Source: Perca fluviatilis
Taxonomy: Eukaryota > Chordata > Actinopteri > Perciformes > Percidae
Direction of reading: 5' to 3'
Assembly: GCF_010015445.1 (NCBI RefSeq)
Contig: NC_053114.1
Span: 31,982,079 to 32,046,078, forward strand
Length of the DNA: 64,000 bases
The notes under the pieces were generated by a model. That model worked only from the letters and a program-made list of their open reading frames with translations. It made no database searches and was not told the origin of the DNA. Made by a program: the position numbers and the translations under genes. Of the stretch, positions 26,501 through 37,320 are shown one piece after another (the first letter of the stretch is position 1; each line of letters opens with the position of its first letter).

Positions 26501-29124
26501 CCACCCAAGGGAGGCACTATGGCATAGAGGTGAGACATCTGAGAAGTGTCCTATTGTCCAAAACAAAAAAACAACAACAAAAAAATAAAAAATTTAAATA
26601 AACAAACACATTTACAAATAAAAATGAAGCACTTTAAACACCACACAAAGCGTTACTCTATCTCCCTTTACCTCAAGCTAAATATGCTCTCCTCTTCATG
26701 CCGTATATTACAGAAACAAATCGTCATGACAAGACTGAGTAAGACTGAATAAATGAACAAATTGCTCATCCTTTTTCTACTCTGTCTCCAGACCCCATCC
26801 ACCCTGCCTGGGCTCCCCCAACATTTCTCCTTACCTCCCCAGAGCCAACAATCCCTGACCCCCAGCCAGCTTCCTTGGCTCGCCCAGCTGGCTGCGTCAT
26901 CCTGTGGAGAGGGCGTGGTGGTGTTAGAGGAGAAGTTTGGATCTTTGGCTCAAGGCCTCCAGCAAACGTTCAGCAGGTTAATGGAAGGACGGCTTGAAAA
27001 CACCAACTACGTGGTCATTATTTTCACTGCACCGGGACAGGAAACACAGTCCTGTGTGGTCGTCACAGGTGGGAGTTGTGTATTCATATGCATGTGAATG
27101 TGTAAATGTTGTTAAGTTGTCCAGATAATTAAACAGAAAGAATAAAGCACATTTTAACTCATTGTATTTGTGTTGCAGGTAAACACCAGTGTCGTGCCTT
27201 GGCAGAGAGTATGTACTCCCCCAATGAGGGTCTGAAAGAAATCAACCACCAGCTCTCCACTGGTGTTGCCCAGGAACTCATCCACTACTGCAATTCCCTC
27301 GGACAAGGTTTGTCTGCCTTTTTTTCATGCACCTTTGTGTGTGCAGTGCATGCATATTAATGTGTGTTTTAGTCATAATTCACCACCATAAGGTATGCTT
27401 TTCTGTTTCTCAGATGGGGATTTGGATTCCCTGTTGGATAGTGCCACTGTGGACAGCAACGAGCCATCTCCCTTATCCAGTAGTCAGGAATCCGCTGAAG
27501 AGAGGAGTCTTAAAACCACACACAGTCCCAAAGACACAAACAGTTCAAATGATCCACACACACAGTGTTCAAAAGACTCACCCAGCCCTAAAGAGAGAGC
27601 TTCAAGTCCCAAAGACACCTGTTCAGGTGAGACACAGACAGGTTTAGGGGGGACACTATATATCCAATGCATTTCCTTGCCTCGCCATAGTGTGATAGGA
27701 TGACTAACTGTTCTCTTCAGTTTGCCTTTTGACCTATTGTTGATGCAACTTTTCCTTGGGATCCATTTGATTCACTGTAAAACACGGAAGAATAGTCAGA
27801 GATTACATCTGCATGTATTGTATGTCCTTTCCTCCTTTTGACAAATAATGTGCACAGCACATACCAGGACAATCAATTTCAAATCAATCCTTGATTGAGT
27901 GTGATGATATGGATTTGTCTTTGTATGTGTGTAGAATACTCCATAGAGTGGCGTGAGGTTCGTCCCATTCAGCTAGCAGTGGCCAGGAAGCTACTGTCCC
28001 ATGTTTGTGCCATAGCAGACTCCAGCACACAGAACCTGGATCTTGGCTCCTTTGACAGGGTCAGCTTCCTCATTCTGGTCCCGCCGTCCGAGGTAACATT
28101 TCAGCAGACCGTTCTCCACCTCTGGAGCTCTGGTTAGTTACAACTCTTTTTTTTCTCAGCAGTTGGTTTTATTCATTCTTGTCTTTGTAAAGGAGAGACA
28201 AGATGTTTTTATGTTGACCCTCTTTCTCTTTGGCTACGTGTCTCAGGTGTCCTTCAGGAGCTTGGGGGTTTAGACCAGGAGTGTTTGTCTCAACGGGAGG
28301 CTGAGCGTTATGTGGTCAAGATGGATCAGAACGCTCAGGCACGAATTGATAGCCTCATCCAGGAAGCACAAAGCAACTCCTCCACACTCTACATCCTGGT
28401 CCATGACCACGCCCACTGGGACATTAACAGGTGTGTTTGGTGTGTGTGAGAGAGAAAATGAGAAAGAGATCAGAAGTCATGCAGAATGATTACTGTGTTG
28501 TTATTGTCCCATCAACTCAACAACCTGGTACAAGAAGAGCATCAACAAAGCAATCTAGTGTGTTTTAGCTTTCTCTGAGTCTCTGTCGTTGTCTCTTTCT
28601 CTCATTCAGTGCATCCCACAGTAGCTCAGACAGTGATTCGGCTCTGGTGGACCAGCTGTTAAACTCCCGTGAGGTCAGAGATGCTCCAAACATCCTAATT
28701 CTCCACGTCACCTCCTTCCCCTTCGCTCTGCAGACACAGTATACCCGCATCAGCCCCTACAATGAGATCCACTGGCCCTCTGCATTCAGTAATGTAAGAT
28801 GGGAGGCTGTGTGTGATACACATTCTGTATTTAACGAACACTAGTAGTGAAAATAATTCACATTGTGTGTTTGTGTGTGTAGGATGTGGACCTGTATCAT
28901 GAGAAGACGCGCTACTATGGTGTGTCAGAGCTTTTAGAGTCGACCCGTTCAGGGAGCAACCTGCCTCTGCTGCGTTATGATTCCTCCTTTGAAAGTATGG
29001 CATCTGCCCTGGAAGAAAGGTAGCACAAACACACACATGCTTAATCCACACAAATACCCTACTCTTCATAAGCATGTTTGAATTACTTGCAGACCTACAC
29101 AGAAAAATAGAGCAAGAAGCCTTT

Positions 29125-29173
<49 letters not shown>

Positions 29174-32100
29174 GATTCCCTAAACTGCACAGTGCTGTGA
29201 TCCGGACTACGGTTTTGATCCAACACTACTGCGTAGCTCTGATGGCTGCATCCAGCAGAATCAGCAGCTCCCACAATCTCCACAAACACACCTCTGTGGA
29301 GACCCTAGAGATTGTTCAATCACTGCTCACTGCTGCCCAGCAATGTCCCGCCCACCATGGCCACATGGTCCTACTGCGGATCCCATCTTTGGCTCTGGCA
29401 GCATGGGCCCACCGACGGCTGTCCAGAGTTAGGAGGCAGCTGGGTCTGGAGGAGAGTTTTGAAATCATAGTGGGGAATCCAAACCAAGCTCTTAATATTG
29501 GACAGAGCTTCACTGATCAGATCAAGGTGGGGTAGTAGATCACAATATCATGGAATACAGGCAAAATAATTCTATGGATAGATTATTTTACAACTAGAGA
29601 AGTAAAAATGCACTGACTGACTGTGAAAATTGTATTTTTCTGTACTTGTGTTTGTGTGTGTTCTGCAGACATGGCTGAAGATCCAGGATGCTCACTGGGT
29701 TCCTCAGACCTACCTGGAACTAGAGTCGCTTCCCTGCATCCTGATCCTGTCAGGAGCTGAGCCACTGGGAGAATCACTGCCCAGGTACACACGGAGTTCT
29801 GATCATAACTCTCTGACTTCTGACCTAAAACTTTGACCCTTTGTTACCAACCTTCAGTGTACTGCAGTTCCATTGCCAAGTGTTAACGTTATATGAGCGA
29901 AAATAGGTCTAATGTGGAGCAACGTTAGAATAATCTTAATGAAAAAGTGTTATACCATAGTATCTTGCAGGAAAGCCACAGAGGCTGTAGTAAATATAAT
30001 CTGGGGTTTAAACAGTGAATTCATTCTGCTCACAGGTCATTGAAGTATTGTGATCTTAGAGTGATAAGCTGCTCCTACCTTCAGCGAACCACACTCGAAC
30101 AAGAGCTAGGACTAGCTGCTTATCTAGTGAGAGCAGAGTCACGACCCCCACACAACCCCGGACCAGGAAGTGACCTGCTGGAGAGTGACGCGGAGAAACT
30201 TAGCAGTACTGACAATGAGGAGGAGGAGGGACAGGAGAACGGTGAGATGAGATGCATATGAACAGTTCTTTAAAATGTGTAAAATGTTCACTTGCTGTTT
30301 TAAGGGATATCTTAACTACTATACTTTTTCTTTCTTCCATTTCCAGGGTACTCCCCTAAGACATGCAGCCAGCAGCTCCAGTCATGCCCAGACAGAGGAG
30401 CTTTAGATCCCTTCCCTGCCCAAAGCACCACCTCTCCAAATGTCCAGAAAGGGACCATGGACACCATACAACCTCCCTCACAATCACAGACTCAACTTCA
30501 ACCCCAGCCCCCATCTCAGTCTTTTCCATATCCTCAACCTACATCACACCAACCTCAAGTGCAGAGTTATTCCCAAGCCCAATCGATCTCCCAGCCGCAG
30601 CCACAACTCCAAATTCAGAGTCAAATCCATCCATTATCTCAAACAAATTCCCAACCTTATACTCAAACGCTTCCCCAGCACCAGTCCCTCTCCCAGATGC
30701 AAATACCCCACCCTAAACCTCAACCGCTTCCCAACACTCGCTCTCGTCGCCAACACTCTAAATCCACCTCCTCTGGCTCATTGTCCCCGCGAGCCTCCTC
30801 TCCTCATCTGAGCTGCTCCTGGGCGCGGGGAGTGAGTCGCCCGCCTTCTGTGCTCCTCTCTCGTGCCCTCTACGATATCATCACAGCCAGTGACAGCAGC
30901 GGTCTTCCAAGATGTACTTCATTCTTGCCACACATGTCAGTCGCATGGGCAAGCAGCTTCAGGTAAAACCCAAAACACATTCCTTTTCACACCACTACAA
31001 ATAGTATGAGATATGACTGATGTGATGAGATATGAGGTATTTATCATATATATCTCATATCATATGAGATATGATATGGTGAGTTGGGTAGCTATCGTGC
31101 CTGTCTCGGTTTCCAGTGGGATGTTGGGAGCTGTGGTGTCCTGGAATGGCGGTGCCATTCAACCGGGTGACTCTTTTTCTGTGTGACGATCTGACAGCCA
31201 CATTCTTCTTTATGATGAATCATGCACTAGTTGAAGGAGCTGATGGGATAACATTTCACTGTAATTGTACCTCGAATGATTTCATGTGACAAATAAAATT
31301 GATTGATTGATATAAAAGCTGACTAACCATTTATAAGCCACCATTCTGCCCATGGGACACAAACTCTATTTAAAACTTTCATGGACTGCTAGTACAATGC
31401 AAAGTTACCGTTATTTATTTGAACCTAAAAAGTAAAATAGACTTTTATCTTTAAAAATAGTCTTCAAAATTTGCTTTAGTTCAGGCGGACCACCAAAGGG
31501 TTAATTTAACTGTTTGTAGTTTGAAAATCGTAGTGGATTGGTTCAGTGGCTCAGTGTGTATTAAAGTTTAGAAATGAAAAGCTATAATGATAATAGTATT
31601 AAACTTTATTTCTATAGTGCCTTTCAAAAACAGACTTACAAGGTGCTTCACAAAATTCGATACCATACAATATAGGTGCAAAGGTAGCGAATCATAGGGA
31701 ATAAAAAAAGATAAAAAACGATCAATATCATCAATATGAATCAAAGTCTGAACACTAGGCTTGAGGAGACTTACTCCTGTCTTATTCCATTATAATGTGT
31801 AGTTTTGAACAGATGACATAAATGTGAACAAAAGACAGTTATGTGCATCCAGACCTTTTATTGAAATTGTCCTGAACAGATCAGAGACTGAAAGTTTTAC
31901 TAGGAGGAATTTAATTAAGAACTATATTGTTTGTGTGCAGGCCCTTGCTGAGTAAGATGATGACGTGTACAGAGCAGTCACTGTACTACCGCCAGTGGAC
32001 AGTCCCCCACTCCTACCACATGGACAGCAGAAATCGCACTGAAGGACGAAGTGACAACTTTCACCCTCGCAGGCTGCTGCTCAGTGGACCCCCACAGGTA

Positions 32101-35100
32101 CTTTCTGCCATAATTTCTTTCTTTTATTCAAACTCAAGATCATGCTATGCTGTAATTAATTTACATTCATTTTGTTCTGTCCATGGTCAGGTGGGTAAGA
32201 CAGGAGCGTACCTGCACTTCCTGGGTATTCTGTCTCGGATGCTGATCAGGCTGATGGAGGTGGATATCTACGATGAAGAAGACATCAACTACAGTCAGTT
32301 TATTTGCAAGAGTAGCCACAATTTCTTAACTACATTAAGTAAAATATGGAGACTAGGCTTTCTAAACAACTTTAATATTTCTATATTTTCTACTGTTTCC
32401 CCAACATTTTCAATGTTTTGCTGTTATTGCTGCTAAATATGATGAAAATCTAGGATTTTGTCAGAATATGTCAAGAACAGATTTTAATCTTCATTATACA
32501 CCATGCTGTGAACTCCTGTGTAATGCTTGTAAATGTGTTTATTTAGGTACACAGGCTGAGGGGGTGCTGTACCACCCACCCAATGCTTCCTGGCCCAACC
32601 CAGACATTGTAAGGACGATGCCCTTTGACTATACCATCCATGACCCCAAATATGATGACATCAGCTCTGTCTATAGCGCTGGATACAAACCCAGTGCTGA
32701 GGGTAGGCACAGTCAGAAAACACACACAAGTCAATATATTTTTTACACAACTAAAACTATATTCTCAGAGCATTCATCTTCTCTTAATGTTTGTTGCTTG
32801 TAAGAACAAATCCTCAGAAGTTAAATGTATATTGCTGTTGTCCTAATCTTTCTTTTTCTCCTGTTGTCTTTCCAAGGAAACCATGTGCGCCAGGAGGATG
32901 TGTACCTACATAGGCGGACATCTCGGATCAAACTGTCCAAATATGCGGCGTACAACACATACCACCACTGTGAACAGTGTCATCAGTACTTGGGCTTCAA
33001 CCCCAGATACCAGGTCAGCAGAACACAACAAACACGCAATCTGATAACTGACAATCACACACTGCTTTTGAAATGTTAAATAATAATAATAATTATGTAT
33101 ATGTTATTAAATTAAATGTAGCTGATATAATCTGATAATGTATGTTCTCTCTAATCTTATATTCAGATGTATGAGTCAACACTTCATGCCTTCACGTTCA
33201 CCCATCTACTGCTTGGGGAAGAGATTCAGCTTTACTTCATCATCCCAAAGTCTAAAGAGCACTACTTCAGCTTCAGCCAACCAGGAGGCCAGCTGGAGAG
33301 CATGCGGCTGCCTCTCACCTCTGATTGGGTGAGTCTTTCCTTAGTGAAACCTTAACAACAAATACTAGCCTTTCCTTTTGCCAGATGCTGATATACAGAG
33401 TAAAAAGAAAAGAACTAGCTCGTAAATAGCTTTTCCAAACGGCCACACTCAAAGGCGGCTTGAAAAGCTGGTTGTTATAGAGAGAGGCGAGGTAACGGAG
33501 CACATTTTCAGACAGTGTCTCCTGGAAGACAGTCATGATGATATTGCGTAACGAATGAAAAAGGAGAACCAGAGAGGGAACTTCAAACTCATCTTACTTC
33601 CTTAGCTCCACACAATTGGCCAATTACTGCGCGACGTGGGTGGGAATATCACATTGTTGGTAATTAATATGAATATGCAAAGTAACTAAAGCTATAAAAA
33701 ATAGATAAGTACAATAGGCAAGTAGGAGAAAATGAAAATACTCAATTAAAAGTACCTTACAGTTGTATTGAAGTACGGCATTGTTTGTAAAATGTTTGTT
33801 TAAAGCACTTGAATAAGAAATTCATGTTGTTTAGTTTAAAACAGTCTAAAGGAAATTGTCAATTATAGTGTGATTAAAACTCACCAGTTACATTATTTAC
33901 AGTACTTGATTTACAGCTGATATGTGAAAAGGTACACAACCTTATTTGTTTAACATTAATTTAGTTTTACTGCGAACCGTCACAGGAAGTGCTTTTATTT
34001 TGAAAGTTGTCGGTTGTGTACCTTGTGTACTCTTGCTAGCTTACTGAGATGCAACTGTTATGCATGTTGTTGATGCAACAAATACTATCTATGGATGCAA
34101 CCTATGGATGCAACATGTCCGTCAAGCTAAGTTGCTCACTTTCTTGTTTGTAAAACTGCCACTGTAATAATTATTACCGTTCATGACAGAAGCATATTGA
34201 ACAGTAAATGGTCACAGTAAAAGACAAGCGTTTTTGGTCGTCAAGCCATTCCACTACAGGCAGAGTTACTCTCCACGGCTGATGAACTGCAATGATTTAC
34301 GTGTAAGCAAGCCTAAACATTAATTCCCGACATGTTTAAATCTGTCAGCGGCTCGGACACACTGCTGTCCGATCTGACGTACCGTCACCTGTTGGGACAC
34401 AGATGTTATGAAATAATACTCACGGCTCTTTTTTCCTGTGAACAAATGCTTCGCGGTGTTGGGAAATTCTTGAAAAATTTTGCGTTAAAATGCGTTGTAA
34501 CTCGCGTTACTGAGATTGTAACGGGTAATAATATTACCGAAATGTAATTACTAATGCGTTATATTACTGCGTTACAGCAAAAAGGAATACATTACTGTAA
34601 TTGCCTTTTGTAACGCGTTACTCCCAACACTGCTAGGTACATATGTACCACAGCACATTACCATTGCAGTTAAATTGTGATTTGCACTGTTGAGCACAGT
34701 GCAACACCCTTGAGCTCCACTAGGTGGTGTTACAGGCTAGACTATAGCTAAACTTGTCCTTTTGGTAAAGTGGATTACTGTAGCCCAGTGGTTCCTATTT
34801 ATTTTCATGAAGATATGTGCACCGCAGATTTCTGTTTGAGAGGGTATTTTGTAAATTAAGTGAAGCACTCTGATCACAACCTCTGACCAGCACACCAGCC
34901 AGAAAACATCTGAACACATCACATCGTCGTTGATATTATGTAATTTTAAATTTTATCTTCTTGTTCCCCAGAGCCCAGACTGCATCAAGAGTCCCATCTT
35001 CACCCCAACCACCGGTCGACATGAGCATGGTCTGTTTAACCTGTACCATGCTATGGATGGAGCCTCACATCTGCACATCCTGGTGGTCAAAGAGTACGAG

Positions 35101-37282
35101 ATGGCTGTGTATAAGAAGTACTGGCCCAACCACATTATGCTGGTACTGCCCACTGTCTTTAACGGCACCGGAATAGGTACGTTACTGCTACTGCAAGTAG
35201 ACATGTAGGGATTATACTTAATTTCATAGATTTCTATTACAGGTATTCGTAGCAGTTACACTGACACATACAGTACTGAAAAGTCAATATCAACTGTTTT
35301 GTCATAGTCCTTTATAAACGGTTCCTGTTATTCTGCAGGTGCTGCTCACTTCCTGATTAAAGAGCTTTCGTATCACAACTTGGAGCTGGAGCGCAGTCGA
35401 CGTTTGGAGGGAGGGGGGCCAGCAGGTGACGTCTGGCCTTTCATCATTCTGGCTGATGACTCCTGTGTTATGTGGAACGCAGTGGACCTCGACGCACGCA
35501 AGTACATACAAGCACTTTATTTACTGTATATGAATAAGGTTGTTGGACAAAAAAGCTTTTGCTTTTACTAGAAGTAATTATATGTTTATTAATGTTATGA
35601 GTCGGTTTAACCATAGCTACTGTTTGCTACCTGCTGTCGTTAGTGTTCCAGTGGAGCACGCTGTGTCACTGAAGCACATCTTACAACATATGGAGGCCTG
35701 CCCAGACCTGGCCCACTACGGACTATGCGGGATCAGGAAGTGGAGCAGCCGTGGACTCACAGGTCAGGGGTCATGATGTCAGAAACCTTTTAAAGTCAAG
35801 AACCATTTTTGACAGCATATCAGTCCTTATAATTACTATACAAATTAACTTAAAATATACATGTCCCTCCCAGGGACAAAATATCAAAGATATGAATTAC
35901 ATAGTATAATAGAACAAACTACATGGAGTGTAATCGCACACACAAAATGTAACGCTATAAGCTTCACTAACATAGTAACCATTGCAAGGCTGTTGTATTG
36001 GACTGCATGGGATACTTCTAAATAATAAACTGCTACTATGTGTGTTCATTAAGTTGCCTTGAAACATTCAGGGTAGAGTTTACTTGCTGTAGATGCCTCA
36101 AATCGGAACTGCAGATACAGGTTGTGATGTCTTCATCTCTTCAGTGTTTACTTGCTTACCTTAAAGATTTGACAGATATTATTTTAAAGCATGTCTGGCT
36201 CCAAGCTACTGTATATGTCCGATCTTTAAACAAACCCCCATTAGGCAGTGTGCAGCCTCAGATACCCAGCCACACAGAGCCTCAATGTCTCAATGAAGGT
36301 TTACTTTGTAAATCACAATGAGTAAACATAACGTTTCTGCTTTATGACTGAAATAAATTAGAAGCTGCATTTATTTCGTTTCATCCAGGTAATAAACAAA
36401 GGGAGCCCTTTTCCAGAGGCCACCTTCATGACTTCCTTCTCCTCAATGTCGACCGGAGCCAGAATGTCCAGTACGACCAGAACCGCTTCACTTGTCACGA
36501 TGTGGACTTCACCCTGAGGCTCCACAGCGCTGGACTGCTCATATGCCGGTTCAACAGCTTCAGCGTCATGAAGAAGCAAATCGCCATAGGAGGATACAGA
36601 ACGTTTATTATCAAGACCAAGGTAGATGCTGAAGACACATGACAACACAACCACATATCACTCAGAGAAGCAGAATAAACAGATTTTAAGAATACTTAAT
36701 AACTATTACTTCACTTGTATAGTATATAGTATAGTAGTACAGTTACACATACACATATAACACCACATTTGCAGCTATACAGGAACAAATTATAATCTTT
36801 TTGCACAACAATTCAGTGGTCAAATTCAATACAACATTGTATTTGACCATCATTAATCAAAACAAACAACACATTAAATTACTGATTATGACTTGTTTTG
36901 GCTCCAGGCTTCAAAAACAGGCTATAGTATGTTTGGTAGCTGATACAATTTGGACTAGCACTCAAGCAGTCAGTATAACTATGAATCTGTGTAGGCATCT
37001 AACAGCTGATGAAAGATATTTTACTTTTTCAAAACTTCATGGCAACAAAGATTATTAAGCAAAAGTTTGACATTTCTCCAGACGACGGATGTTCCCACCT
37101 CAGTGGGGCCCTCGCAGTACATCTGTGCCCCAGACAGCAAGCACCTTTTTCTGGCTACACCAGCTCAGCTCCTCCTGGAAAAATACCTTCAATACACCAG
37201 CCAGAAGCTGTTTCCACTCAGCACCAAGAACTACACACACCCTGTACTGTCTGTGGACTGTTATCTCAACCTGGGACCTGAG

Positions 37283-37320
<38 letters not shown>

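Noticed and set aside
30363..30811. Alternative frames open across greb1 exon 22
   Set aside because: The C-rich, stop-poor repeat leaves all forward frames open; only one joins exons 21 and 23 and carries the conserved end.
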